Below, piece after piece: positions 9,226-17,890 of a DNA stretch of 64,000 bases (the stretch's first letter is position 1; the number at the start of each line of letters is the position of its first letter). The position numbers and the translations under genes are program-made. The DNA lies in NCBI RefSeq assembly GCF_947495735.1, contig NZ_CANMAA010000001.1, positions 186,001-250,000 of the forward strand. Direction: 5' to 3'. Source of the DNA: an uncultured Pseudokineococcus sp. (GTDB lineage: Bacteria; Actinomycetota; Actinomycetes; Actinomycetales; Quadrisphaeraceae). A model generated the notes under the pieces. It was not told the DNA's origin, ran no database searches, and saw only the letters and a program-made list of their open reading frames with translations.

Positions 9226-10998
9226 GTGCCTCCTGCTGACGACGCCAGCACCCCGGGCTCCCCGACGGAGCCACCCACCGGCGAGGGGAGGGGGACCGCC
9301 GCCCGGAGGCGCCGCTGGCCGTGGGGCGTCGGGGCCGCCGCCGTCCTCGTCCTGGGCGGGTACGGCGCGGCGGCCGCCCTGACGGCGGACCGCGTGCCCT
9401 CGGGCACGACGGTGGCCGGCGTCCCGCTGGGCGGCCTGGACCGCGACGAGGCCGAGCAGCGCCTGGCGCAGGACCTCCTGCCGCGCGCCGAGGAGCCGCT
9501 GGCGGTCGACGTGCTCGGCACCGGCGCCGAGGTGGTGCCCGCCGACGCCGGTCTGGCGCTCGACCCGAGGGCGACCGCGGACGGGCTGGTCGGCTTCTCC
9601 CTGGACCCGCGGGTCCTGTGGGCGCACGTCGCGGACCGGGGCGAGGAGGTCGCGCCCGAGACGACCGTCGACGACGACGCCCTCGCCGCCGCCGTCGAGG
9701 ACCTCGCCGGGCGGGTGGACGCCGCGCCCGTGGAGGGGGACGTCGTCTTCGACGCCGAGGGCTACGACGTCGTCGCCGCCGTGCCCGGCACCGCCCTGGA
9801 CCGCGAGGCCGCGGCCGCCGCGCTGGAGGAGGCCTGGCCGGGGGTCCTCGACCAAGCCGCGCCGGAGGCCCTCGAGCTGCCCGCCGAGGCCCCGGCACCG
9901 GCGGTGGACGCCGAGGCGGTCGACGCCTTCGTGGCCTCCTTCGCCGAGCCCGCGGTGGCGGGCCCCCTGCCGGTGCGCGTGGGCACGGCGACCGCCGAGG
10001 TGCCCGTGCCGGCGTTCGCGCCCGCGCTCTCCGCGGAGCCGGGGGAGGACGGCGCTCTCGCGCCCGTCGTCGACGCCGAGGCGCTGCGCAGCGCACTGCT
10101 CGAGGTCGAGCCCGACCTCGACGCCGAGGCGCAGGACGCCTCGCTCGAGCTGCAGGACGGCCGGCCCGTCGTGGTCCCGGCCGTGGTCGGGCGCAGCGTC
10201 GCCGCCGACGCCCTGGGGCCCGCGGCCCTGGAGGCCCTTGCGGTGCCGCCGGGCCCCGAGCGCGTGGCCGTGGTGACCTCGCAGGAAGTCCAGCCGGAGC
10301 GGACGACCGCGGACGTGGAGGCGCTCGGCGTCACCGAGGTCATCGCCGAGTTCTCGACGCCGCTGCGCGGCAGCAACGCCGGGCGCCTGCAGAACGTGCG
10401 CACCGCGGCGCGCGCGGTGGACGAGACGCTGCTGGCCCCCGGCGAGGTGTTCGACCTCAACGAGGTGCTGGGGCGCCGGACGGCGGCCGCCGGCTACGCC
10501 GAGGCGACGATCATCAGCGGCGGCCGCTACGTGGAGAGCTACGGCGGCGGGGTCTCCCAGATCTCGACGACGCTCTACAACGGCGCGTTCTTCGCGGGCC
10601 TGGAGCTGCTGGACCACCAGCCGCACTCCTTCTACATCTCCCGCTACCCCGAGGGGCGCGAGGCGACGCTGGACTTCAACAGCATCGACATGCGCTTCCG
10701 CAACGACACGAGCACCGGCGTCCTCATCCAGATGAGCGCCGGCAGCAGCAGCTCCGGCGACGTGACCGTCCGCTTCTGGGGCACGGACGTGAGCGACGTC
10801 GAGACCTCCACCAGCTCGCGGCGGAACATCACCCAGCCGGAGAGCCGCGAGATCGACGACGACGACTGCATCCCCTCGACCGCCGGCGAGGGCTTCACGG
10901 TGACCGTCACGCGCACCGTGACCCGGGCCGGCGGCGTCGTCCACGACGACCGCGACGTCGTCCGCTACGACCCGGTGCCCGGGATCACCTGCGTCTGA
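9226..10998 (+). CDS. VanW-family protein with peptidoglycan-binding-like repeats
   Basis: A 590-residue membrane-anchored extracytoplasmic protein. A charged N-terminus is followed by one transmembrane helix (about 26-48, WPWGVGAAAVLVLGGYG). Two copies of a putative peptidoglycan-binding (PG_binding_4/YoaR) domain rich in Asp, Glu and Ala follow. The VanW domain occupies about 365-520: PLRGSNAGRLQNVRTAA, PGEVFDLNEVLGRRT, GGRYVESYGGGVSQISTTLYN and DHQPHSFYISRYPEGREA are highly characteristic. A Ser-rich tail ends the chain. VanW proteins accompany some vancomycin-resistance clusters, but their biochemistry is unknown, and no van genes are seen here. It is probably a cell-wall protein. Confidence 0.9.
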   Translation: MPPADDASTPGSPTEPPTGEGRGTAARRRRWPWGVGAAAVLVLGGYGAAAALTADRVPSGTTVAGVPLGGLDRDEAEQRLAQDLLPRAEEPLAVDVLGTGAEVVPADAGLALDPRATADGLVGFSLDPRVLWAHVADRGEEVAPETTVDDDALAAAVEDLAGRVDAAPVEGDVVFDAEGYDVVAAVPGTALDREAAAAALEEAWPGVLDQAAPEALELPAEAPAPAVDAEAVDAFVASFAEPAVAGPLPVRVGTATAEVPVPAFAPALSAEPGEDGALAPVVDAEALRSALLEVEPDLDAEAQDASLELQDGRPVVVPAVVGRSVAADALGPAALEALAVPPGPERVAVVTSQEVQPERTTADVEALGVTEVIAEFSTPLRGSNAGRLQNVRTAARAVDETLLAPGEVFDLNEVLGRRTAAAGYAEATIISGGRYVESYGGGVSQISTTLYNGAFFAGLELLDHQPHSFYISRYPEGREATLDFNSIDMRFRNDTSTGVLIQMSAGSSSSGDVTVRFWGTDVSDVETSTSSRRNITQPESREIDDDDCIPSTAGEGFTVTVTRTVTRAGGVVHDDRDVVRYDPVPGITCV

Positions 10999-11008
10999 CC
11001 CGGTCCGA

Positions 11009-11036
11009 CGTCCAGCGCCGCGCGGGGCGCTGGACG
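11009..11036 (+). terminator. Hairpin between convergent VanW and GNAT genes
   Basis: An 11-bp perfect stem (11009-11019 with 11026-11036) with a 6-nt loop lies 10 nt after the VanW stop. It can serve both genes. Confidence 0.7.
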
Positions 11037-11051
11037 GCGCCCGCCGTGGCG

Positions 11052-12251
11052 TCAGCGGGGAGAGGGCGCCTCGCGGTAGGCGTACCGGTGGTGCTCGACG
11101 AGGCCGAGGGACTCGTACAGGGACCGCGCGCGGTCGTTGCCGTCGGCCACCTGCAGGGCGACGCGGTCGGCGCCGCGCTCGCCCGCCCAGACGGCGAGCG
11201 CGGCCACGACGGCGCGGGCGAGGCCCCGGCGGCGGTGCCCGGTCGCCACGGCGAGGTCGGTCAGCACCGCCCACCCGTCAGCCACGGCCATGCGCCCGGC
11301 GGCCGCGGCAGCACCGGCCTCGCCCTCGTCCACGTCCTCGCGGACGACGGCGAAGGCCTGCGCGGGCGCCGAGCGGAGGAGGCCGTCCACGACAGGGTCG
11401 TCGACGGCGCCGGGCCGCACGAGCGCCGTCCACGCGGCGTCCGGGGCAGCGCTCACGAGCACGCGCGGCGCCCCGGCCCGAGCGCCGGCGCCCGAGGACC
11501 CCGGGCCGGCCGGCGGTCCGGCGGCCCCCGGGGCGGCCAGCGCCTGCAGGGCCCCGACCATCACGGTCGTGGGGCTGACGAGCGACCACCCGCGCCGGGC
11601 CAGCTCGGCGTCGACGTCGGCGACGGCCGCGAGGCCGGCCGCGTCCGCGCGCGCAGCGGCGCCCACCGGCGCGCCCGTCGACCGCGGCAGCTGGAAGCGG
11701 GGGGTGGAGCCGCGGGCGGAGAGCCAGTCGCCCGCGGCCTCCACCGCCCGTCCGAGGTCGTCGGCCGTGCCCGCCGCGGGCCCCGGGTCGCCGGCCGCCC
11801 CCGCGCCGGTCGACGGGGCGCCCGTCGGGCCGGGCTCGCCGAGGACGAGCACCGAGCTGGCGCGCCGCGTGCGGTCGCCGGCGGAGCGCAGGAGCCACCG
11901 GCCGGTCCGGGCGACGTCCGCCGGCTGCCACGCGCGGGCGAGGACGGCCTCGAGGTCCAGGACGCCGACGACCGGCTCGCCGGCGCGCGGACGGCGCACC
12001 CGCGGCGGCACGCGGCGGGCGGCGACGACGTCGCCCGCCGGGACCTCGACGAGCGCCCCGTCGCCCCGGCGCACGGCCAGGACCTCCCCGGCGCGCTCGA
12101 GGACGCCCACGACGTCGCTCGCCGCGCCGTCGGGCAGCCGGTGCCGCACGACGACGCGCCCCCCGACCGCCGAGGGCGGCAGCGCGCTGCGGCTCCGCTC
12201 CGCGGCGGGCGGGCGCGCGGGGTCGCCGGGGGGCGGGAGGGGGCTCGGCAC
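11052..12251 (-). CDS. GNAT-family N-acetyltransferase with long N-terminal region
   Basis: A 399-residue cytoplasmic protein. Only the last ~130 residues are a recognisable GNAT domain: VADGWAVLTDLAVATGHRRRGLARAVVAAL holds the acetyl-CoA pyrophosphate-binding motif (Q/RxxGxG/A type), and ALQVADGNDRARSLYESLGL is motif B. The first 60-110 residues resemble a small barrel (GRVVVRHRLPDGAASDVVGVL), followed by an Ala/Gly-rich linker. Acetyl-CoA-dependent acetyl transfer is predicted, with unknown substrate. A GNAT of this layout divergent from fdxA and dapC is a recurring actinobacterial arrangement. The start is GTG 12251. Confidence 0.8.
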   Translation of the reverse strand: MPSPLPPPGDPARPPAAERSRSALPPSAVGGRVVVRHRLPDGAASDVVGVLERAGEVLAVRRGDGALVEVPAGDVVAARRVPPRVRRPRAGEPVVGVLDLEAVLARAWQPADVARTGRWLLRSAGDRTRRASSVLVLGEPGPTGAPSTGAGAAGDPGPAAGTADDLGRAVEAAGDWLSARGSTPRFQLPRSTGAPVGAAARADAAGLAAVADVDAELARRGWSLVSPTTVMVGALQALAAPGAAGPPAGPGSSGAGARAGAPRVLVSAAPDAAWTALVRPGAVDDPVVDGLLRSAPAQAFAVVREDVDEGEAGAAAAAGRMAVADGWAVLTDLAVATGHRRRGLARAVVAALAVWAGERGADRVALQVADGNDRARSLYESLGLVEHHRYAYREAPSPR

Positions 12252-12466
12252 GGCGGAAGGCTGCCACGGAGCGCAGGAGCGGAGGGCCCCGCCGTCCCGC
12301 GACCCGCCGGCCCGGGCCCGAGCGGGTGGCGCCTCGCGCCCCGGCCGTCGTCCGGCGGTCGGACCGGCCGGGCGGGGGGAGCGCCGGCGGGTAGATTGAC
12401 GCGCGTTCCGCCGTCCCCTCGCCGCACGCCGGGGGACGCCCTCGACCGCCCCGGAAGGTACGACCC

Positions 12467-12793
12467 GTGACGTACGTCATCGCCCAGCCCTGCGTCGACC
12501 TCAAGGACAAGGCCTGCATCGAGGAGTGCCCGGTCGACTGCATCTACGAGGGCGAGCGCGCCCTCTACATCCACCCGGACGAGTGCGTGGACTGCGGCGC
12601 CTGCGAGCCGGTCTGCCCGGTGGAGGCCATCTACTACGAGGACGACGTCCCCGAGCAGTGGAGCGCCTTCACGGCGGCCAACGTGGAGTTCTTCGACGAC
12701 CTGGGATCGCCCGGCGGCGCGGCGAAGATGGGCCTCATCCACAAGGACCACCCGGTGGTCACGGCCCTCCCGCCGCAGGAGCACGACAGCTGA
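12467..12793 (+). CDS. fdxA: 7Fe-8S ferredoxin FdxA
   Basis: A 108-residue electron-transfer protein of the cytoplasm. The eight cysteines are C9, C17, C21, C25, C40, C43, C46 and C50, in the FdxA pattern that binds one 3Fe-4S and one 4Fe-4S cluster (CIEECPVDC and CVDCGACEPVC). The C-terminal extension after residue 60 (PEQWSAFTAANVEFF) is typical of actinobacterial FdxA. It would pass electrons to partners such as cytochromes P450 or other reductases, none of which is nearby. The start ATG 12467 is preceded by GGAAGG. dapC follows with overlap or a few nt of spacing. Confidence 0.95.
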   Translation: MTYVIAQPCVDLKDKACIEECPVDCIYEGERALYIHPDECVDCGACEPVCPVEAIYYEDDVPEQWSAFTAANVEFFDDLGSPGGAAKMGLIHKDHPVVTALPPQEHDS

Positions 12794-12801
12794 GCGCCGT
12801 C

Positions 12802-14004
12802 GTGACCGGCGCCGGGGCGCTCGGCGGAGGTGCCGGGCGCCTGGCGCTGCCCGACTTCCCGTGGGACGCGCTCGTGCCGCACGCGGAGCGGGCGCGGCGG
12901 GTGCCCGGCGGCATCGTCGACCTGTCCGTCGGCACCCCCGTGGACCCGACGCCGGCGCTGCTGCGCGACGCGCTCGCCGCGGCCTCGGACTCCCCGGGGT
13001 ACCCGCAGGTGTGGGGCACCCCCGCGGTGCGCGAGGCCGTGGCGGGCTGGTTCGCCCGTCGCCGCGGCGTCCCGGAGCTCGACCCGGACGGGGTGATGCC
13101 GACGCCCGGGTCCAAGGAGCTGGTCGCGTGGCTGCCGACGCTGCTCGGCCTCGGCCCGGGCGACGTGGTCGCCCACCCGGCCGCCGCCTACCCGACGTAC
13201 GACGTCGGCGCCCGCCTGGCGGGCGCGGCGCCCCTGGCGCTGGACGACGTCGCCTCGCTGGCCTCCCCGCAGGTGGAGCTGCCCGGCGGCGGCACGGGGC
13301 GCATCCGGCTCGTGTGGCTGAACTCGCCGTCCAACCCCACGGGCGCGGTCGACCCGGTGGAGCGCCTCGCCGCCGTCGTGGCCTGGGCGCGCGAGCACGA
13401 CGTCGTGGTCGCGAGCGACGAGTGCTACGCCGAGCTGGGCTGGCGCGCCCCGGCGGACGGGCCCGCGGAGGGCCTGGACGTCGACGCCCGCGGCGACGTC
13501 GTCGTGCCGAGCGTGCTGGACCCCCGCGTCGTCGGGGACGACCCGAGCGGCGTCCTCGCCGTGTACTCGCTGTCCAAGCAGTCCAACCTCGCGGGCTACC
13601 GGGCGGCGTTCGTCGCCGGGTGCCCCGCGCTGGTGCGGGCGCTCGTCGCGGTGCGCAAGCACGCCGGCGTGATCGTGCCGCGGCCGGTGCAGGAGGTCCT
13701 GCGCACGGCGCTGGAGGACGACGCGCACGTCGCCGAGCAGAAGGAGCGCTACCGCGCGCGCCGGGACGTCCTGCGCCCGGCGCTGGAGGCCGCCGGAGGA
13801 CGGGTCGACGGGTCGGTCGCGGGGCTCTACCTGTGGACGACGTTCGGGGAGCCGGCCCTGGCCACCGTGGCCCGCCTCGCCGACCTGGGGGTGCTCGTGG
13901 CGCCCGGGTCCTTCTACGGCGCCGCGGGGGAGCAGCACGTGCGGGTGGCGCTCACCGCGAGCGACGAGCGCGTCGCCGCAGCGGCCCAGCGCCTGCACGG
14001 CTGA
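12802..14004 (+). CDS. dapC: Succinyldiaminopimelate aminotransferase DapC
   Basis: A class I PLP aminotransferase of about 400 residues that makes N-succinyl-L,L-diaminopimelate in lysine and peptidoglycan precursor synthesis. RLALPDFPWDALVPHAERAR is the family-typical start. NSPSNPTGAVDP and the PLP lysine K259 in YSLSKQSNLAGYRAAF are readable, followed by the C-terminal GLYLWTTFG. Coupling to fdxA is the standard actinobacterial order. Two starts compete: GTG 12802, which lacks a good ribosome site, and CTG 12790, which overlaps the fdxA stop as CTGA and has AGGAG (12777-12781) 8 nt upstream. dapD and dapE lie 4-5 kb downstream. Confidence 0.92.
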   Translation: MTGAGALGGGAGRLALPDFPWDALVPHAERARRVPGGIVDLSVGTPVDPTPALLRDALAAASDSPGYPQVWGTPAVREAVAGWFARRRGVPELDPDGVMPTPGSKELVAWLPTLLGLGPGDVVAHPAAAYPTYDVGARLAGAAPLALDDVASLASPQVELPGGGTGRIRLVWLNSPSNPTGAVDPVERLAAVVAWAREHDVVVASDECYAELGWRAPADGPAEGLDVDARGDVVVPSVLDPRVVGDDPSGVLAVYSLSKQSNLAGYRAAFVAGCPALVRALVAVRKHAGVIVPRPVQEVLRTALEDDAHVAEQKERYRARRDVLRPALEAAGGRVDGSVAGLYLWTTFGEPALATVARLADLGVLVAPGSFYGAAGEQHVRVALTASDERVAAAAQRLHG

Positions 14005-14186
14005 CCCCGGCGCTCCCCGGAGCCGCTGCGACCGGCGTTCGCCGCGCGTCGGCGCCGCCCGGTAGCGTGCGAGTCGCGCCCTCGCGGAGCGCCCCGACGA
14101 CGCGGCACCGGTCGAGCGGGAGCCGCGGGCGGCCCGACGACCACGAGCGGCCCGCACCGGAGCCGCGCTGCTGCGAGGAGACGCCC

Positions 14187-15506
14187 GTGACCGAGGACCA
14201 GGCCGCCACCGCCCCCGCCTCCCCCGAGGGGAGCGTGCTGCACCACCCCGGCGGCGAGCTCCCGCTCGCGACCGTGCCGGCGACCGAGGGCAGCTCGGGC
14301 ATCGACGTCTCGAAGCTGCTGAAGGAGACGGGCCAGGTCACGCTCGACCCGGGCTTCGTCAACACGGCGTCGTGCCGCTCCGAGATCACCTACATCGACG
14401 GCGACGCCGGCATCCTGCGCTACCGCGGCTACCCGATCGAGCAGCTGGCCGAGGGCTCGACCTTCCTCGAGACGAGCTACCTGCTCATCCACGGGAACCT
14501 GCCCAGCGCCGCCGAGCTCGAGGAGTTCTCCTCGAGCCTCAGCCGGCACACGCTGCTGCACGAGGACCTGAAGAACTTCTTCAACGGCTTCCCCTCGAAC
14601 GCCCACCCCATGCCGGTCCTGAGCTCGGCCGTCTCCGCGCTGTCCACGTTCTACGAGGACAGCCTCGACCCGTTCGACCGCCGCGCCGTGGACCTCTCGA
14701 CCGTCCGGCTGATGGCGAAGCTCCCCACGATCGCGGCCTACGCGCACAAGAAGACGCTGGGCCAGCCCTTCCTGTACCCGGACAACTCCCTCGGCCTGGT
14801 GGAGAACTTCCTCCGGATGACCTTCGGCTTCCCGGCCGAGCCCTACGAGGTCGACCCCGCGCTGGCCTCGGCCCTGGACCAGCTCTTCATCCTGCACGCC
14901 GATCACGAGCAGAACTGCTCCACGTCGACGGTGCGGATGGTGGGCTCGGGCCAGGCGAACCTCTACGCGTCGGTCTCCGCGGGCATCCACGCGCTGTCGG
15001 GGCCGCTGCACGGCGGTGCCAACTCGGCGGTGCTGACCATGCTGGACGACATCATCGCCAGCGGCGACGACGTCGACACCTTCATGGAGCGCGTGAAGAA
15101 GAAGGAGAAGGGCGTCCGGCTGATGGGCTTCGGCCACCGGGTCTACAAGAACTACGACCCGCGCGCCGCCATCGTCAAGAAGACGGCCGACCGCGTGCTC
15201 GAGCAGCTCGGCGTCAACGACCCGCGCCTCGACGTGGCGCTGCGGCTCGAGGAGATCGCCCTGCGCGACGACTACTTCGTCGAGCGCAAGCTGTACCCGA
15301 ACGTGGACTTCTACACCGGCCTGATCTACAAGGCGATGGGCTTCCCGACGCGGATGTTCACCGTCCTGTTCGCCATCGGCCGCCTGCCGGGCTGGATCGC
15401 CCAGTGGCGCGAGATGATGGAGGACCCGCAGACCAAGATCGGGCGCCCGCGCCAGGTCTACGTCGGCGAGCCCGAGCGCGCGTACGTGCCGATCGGCCAG
15501 CGCTGA
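14187..15506 (+). CDS. gltA: Citrate synthase
   Basis: A 439-residue TCA-cycle enzyme condensing oxaloacetate and acetyl-CoA to citrate. The catalytic landmarks are present: FILHADHEQNCSTSTVRMV with the first His region, SGPLHGGANSAVL with the second catalytic His, GFGHRVYKNYDPRA for substrate binding, and NVDFYTGLIYKAMGF with the catalytic Asp. An N-terminal extension of about 45 residues precedes the type II citrate synthase start. AGGAG (14176-14180) lies 6 nt before GTG 14187, fixing the start. A membrane protein and an epimerase-like gene follow with 1-nt spacing and a GTGA overlap, suggesting one transcript. Confidence 0.96.
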   Translation: MTEDQAATAPASPEGSVLHHPGGELPLATVPATEGSSGIDVSKLLKETGQVTLDPGFVNTASCRSEITYIDGDAGILRYRGYPIEQLAEGSTFLETSYLLIHGNLPSAAELEEFSSSLSRHTLLHEDLKNFFNGFPSNAHPMPVLSSAVSALSTFYEDSLDPFDRRAVDLSTVRLMAKLPTIAAYAHKKTLGQPFLYPDNSLGLVENFLRMTFGFPAEPYEVDPALASALDQLFILHADHEQNCSTSTVRMVGSGQANLYASVSAGIHALSGPLHGGANSAVLTMLDDIIASGDDVDTFMERVKKKEKGVRLMGFGHRVYKNYDPRAAIVKKTADRVLEQLGVNDPRLDVALRLEEIALRDDYFVERKLYPNVDFYTGLIYKAMGFPTRMFTVLFAIGRLPGWIAQWREMMEDPQTKIGRPRQVYVGEPERAYVPIGQR

Positions 15507-15507
15507 C

Positions 15508-15804
15508 GTGGCGGCCGACGGCGGCCCCGGCACCCGGGCGCTCGGCGCGCTGACCGCCCCCGACGACGACCTGCGCGCGTGGGCGCGGCTGGCGCCGCTC
15601 GGGCTGGTGCTCCTCGGCGCCGGGACCTGCGTCACGGGCGACGCCGCCGTCGGCCGCGGCACGGGCGCGTCCCGGCGCCGCTGGGTCCTCGGGGGGACGG
15701 TGGGGCTGCTGCTGCAGGGCGCGGGCCTGTCCGTCTTCGGCGAGGCCGTCAAGCGCCGGGCCCTGCACGACGTCCGGACCTCGTCCGCGGCGGGTGCCGC
15801 GTGA
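15508..15804 (+). CDS. Small two-helix membrane protein of unknown function
   Basis: 98 residues starting at GTG 15508, one nucleotide after the gltA stop. Two hydrophobic stretches (APLGLVLLGAGTCVTG around 29-44, and WVLGGTVGLLLQGAGLSVFG around 59-78) are separated by a short Arg-rich loop, so it is probably a hairpin inner-membrane protein. I do not recognise a family. It ends in a GTGA overlap with the next gene, so it is almost certainly translated from the gltA transcript. Confidence 0.65.
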   Translation: MAADGGPGTRALGALTAPDDDLRAWARLAPLGLVLLGAGTCVTGDAAVGRGTGASRRRWVLGGTVGLLLQGAGLSVFGEAVKRRALHDVRTSSAAGAA

Positions 15805-16769
15805 GGGTCGTCGTCGTCGGCGCGACCGGCCACATCGGCACCTACCTGGTGCCGCGGCTGGTGCGCGCGGGCCACGAGGTGGTCGCGATGAGCCGCGGCG
15901 AGCGGGAGCCCTACTCGCCCGACGACGCCTGGTCGTCGGTCGAGCGCGTGCGGGTGGACCGGGACGCCGAGGACGCGGCCGGGACCTTCGCCGGTCGCGT
16001 GATCGACCTGCGCCCCGACGCCGTCGTCGACCTCGTCTGCTTCACGCCCGCCTCCGCGGAGCAGCTGGTGGAGGGCCTGCGGGGCCGGGTCGACCACCAC
16101 GTCCACTGCGGGACCGTCTGGGTGCACGGCGACAGCACCGTCGCCCCCATGGACGAGGACGACGACCGGGAGCCCTACGGCGACTACGGCGTCCAGAAGG
16201 ACGCGATCGAGCACCTGCTGGTCGAGGAGACCCGCCGCGGCGGGCTCGTCAGCACCGTGGTCCACCCCGGCCACATCAGCGGGCCGGGCTGGCCCTGCAT
16301 CACGCCGGCGGGCAACCTCGACCCGCGCACCTGGCAGGCGCTCGCGGCCGGCGAGCCGCTGGTGCTGCCGGGCTCGGGCTCGGAGCTCATGCACCACGTC
16401 CACGCCGACGACGTCGCCGCGCTGTTCGAGCGCTCGCTCGAGCGGCGCGACGCGGCGGCGGGGCAGGCCTTCCACGCCGTCTCCCCGCAGGCCATGACGT
16501 CGCGCGGGCTCGCCCGGGCCGCTGCCGCCTGGTTCGGCCGCGAGGCCGTCCTCGAGCAGGTCAGCTGGGAGCGCTTCGCCGAGACGACGGCGCCCGAGCA
16601 CGTCGAGGCCAGCCGCGCCCACCTGCTGCGCAGCCACAGCGCCAGCACGCGTCGCGGCCGCGAGGTGCTCGGCCACGAGCCCCGGTACTCCTCGGCCGAG
16701 ACCTGCCGCCAGGCCGTGCGCTCGCTCGTCGACGCCGGCGAGCTCGACCTCGGTGGCGCCCGGCCCTGA
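15801..16769 (+). CDS. NAD-dependent epimerase/dehydratase (extended SDR)
   Basis: A 322-residue Rossmann-fold protein. The nucleotide motif GATGHIG lies at residues 8-14 (VRVVVVGATGHIGTYLVP). VVDLVCFTPAS, the YGDYGVQKDAIEHLL segment with the Tyr-x3-Lys-like catalytic pair, and STVVHPGHISGPG follow. It resembles extended short-chain dehydrogenases such as nucleotide-sugar epimerases and chloroplast CSP41-like proteins. The substrate cannot be read. The GTG start overlaps the preceding stop (GTGA, 15801-15804), making it the third gene of the gltA transcript. Confidence 0.85.
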   Translation: MRVVVVGATGHIGTYLVPRLVRAGHEVVAMSRGEREPYSPDDAWSSVERVRVDRDAEDAAGTFAGRVIDLRPDAVVDLVCFTPASAEQLVEGLRGRVDHHVHCGTVWVHGDSTVAPMDEDDDREPYGDYGVQKDAIEHLLVEETRRGGLVSTVVHPGHISGPGWPCITPAGNLDPRTWQALAAGEPLVLPGSGSELMHHVHADDVAALFERSLERRDAAAGQAFHAVSPQAMTSRGLARAAAAWFGREAVLEQVSWERFAETTAPEHVEASRAHLLRSHSASTRRGREVLGHEPRYSSAETCRQAVRSLVDAGELDLGGARP

Positions 16770-16800
16770 GGCGGCGCCGGCGCCGCGCCGGGGGCTGGCT

Positions 16801-16870
16801 CGCCGGACCGGGGACGCCGGACCGGGGACGCCGGACCGGGGACGCCGGACCGGGGACGCCGGACCGGGGA
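16801..16870. repeat. Five perfect tandem copies of a 14-bp repeat
   Basis: CGCCGGACCGGGGA is repeated five times without change, ending 65 nt before the stop of the next (reverse-strand) gene. It sits between convergent genes. I see no coding sense; it could be a minisatellite or affect transcript ends. Confidence 0.9.
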
Positions 16871-16934
16871 CGCTGAGTGCGGGGCGCCGGTGCGAGCGTG
16901 GTCGGTGTCCCGGGTCTGCGTCAGTCGGCCCCGG

Positions 16935-17867
16935 TCAGCCGGCGACGGTCAGGCGCACGACCCCCGGGCCCGGCGCGGAGGCGTCCGGCGTCCACGCGGC
17001 CTCGCCGCGCACCCAGCGGCGCCCGTCGGTGGCCACCTCGACGACGTCCGTGCTGACGGCGCGGGCCACCGCCCAGTGCGCGAGGGCCCAGCCGGCGCGG
17101 GTGCCCTCCTCGCCCTCGCCGTAGGAGCGGTCCAGCACGGTGCCGGAGGCGTCGTCGTCGAGCGGAGCCAGGTCCTGCTCGCCGAGCTGGGCCGCGGCCT
17201 CCTCGACCACCGCACGCGCGCGGGGGGCGAGACCGTCCTCGCCCGGCACTTGGGGCGTGCCGCTGACCTCCACGTCGGGCAGCCGGCACACGAGGGAGGC
17301 GGGGGAGTGGCCGGTCAGGGCCGAGGCCAGGACGCGCGCCTCCGGCTCGTGGTCGGCGTAGGCCGTGGGGAACCCCGAGCGCTGCACCTCCTGGGCGGCG
17401 ACCGTGACGTCCATCGACGCGTAGTCGTCGACCTCCACGAGGCCGTCGTAGAAGGCCTCGGTGGCGTAGAGCGGGTCCTGCACCTGCTCGGGGGTGCCCC
17501 AGCCCTGGGAGGGCCGCTGCTGGAAGAGGCCCAGGGAGTCGCGGTCGCCGTGGTCGAGGTTGCGCAGGCCGGACTCCTGGATCGCCGTGGCGATGGCGAT
17601 CGTGGCGGCCCGGGGCGGCAGGCCCCGCGCCTGCGACCGGGCGGTGATGAGCGCTGCCACCGCGGCGCGGTCGGCCGTCAGGGTGTGCTCGTCGCCGCTG
17701 GCCGAGGCCGTGCAGCGCGGGCTGACGACCGGCACGTCCACCTCCCGCACCACCACCGCGCCGACGACGGCGGTGGCGCCGAGCAGGAGCGCGGCGACGG
17801 CGGCTGTGCGGCCCAGGCGCCGGCGGCGCTCGGCGGACGCCCGGCGGCGCGCGGAGGAGGACGGCAC
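16935..17867 (-). CDS. Membrane-anchored lytic-transglycosylase-like protein
   Basis: 310 residues from GTG 17867. An Arg/Ser-rich cytoplasmic start is followed by one transmembrane helix (LGRTAAVAALLLGATAVVGAVVV), so most of the protein lies outside the membrane. The segment IAIATAIQESGLRNLDHGDRDSLGLFQQRP looks like the catalytic Glu region of lysozyme-fold lytic transglycosylases (E in IQESG, then SLGLFQQ). Actinobacteria carry many such uncharacterised proteins. Cell-wall hydrolysis is therefore an inference. It follows dapD on the reverse strand. An alternative start, CTG 17894, would overlap the dapD stop as CTGA, but GTG 17867 gives a more usual signal-anchor. Confidence 0.7.
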   Translation of the reverse strand: MPSSSARRRASAERRRRLGRTAAVAALLLGATAVVGAVVVREVDVPVVSPRCTASASGDEHTLTADRAAVAALITARSQARGLPPRAATIAIATAIQESGLRNLDHGDRDSLGLFQQRPSQGWGTPEQVQDPLYATEAFYDGLVEVDDYASMDVTVAAQEVQRSGFPTAYADHEPEARVLASALTGHSPASLVCRLPDVEVSGTPQVPGEDGLAPRARAVVEEAAAQLGEQDLAPLDDDASGTVLDRSYGEGEEGTRAGWALAHWAVARAVSTDVVEVATDGRRWVRGEAAWTPDASAPGPGVVRLTVAG

Positions 17868-17890
17868 GGCGCGTCGGGGAGCCGGCGTCG

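Noticed and set aside
9226-10998. Vancomycin-resistance cluster suggested by the VanW domain
   Set aside because: No vanH, vanA, vanX, vanR or vanS genes are near. VanW proteins are common outside resistance clusters.
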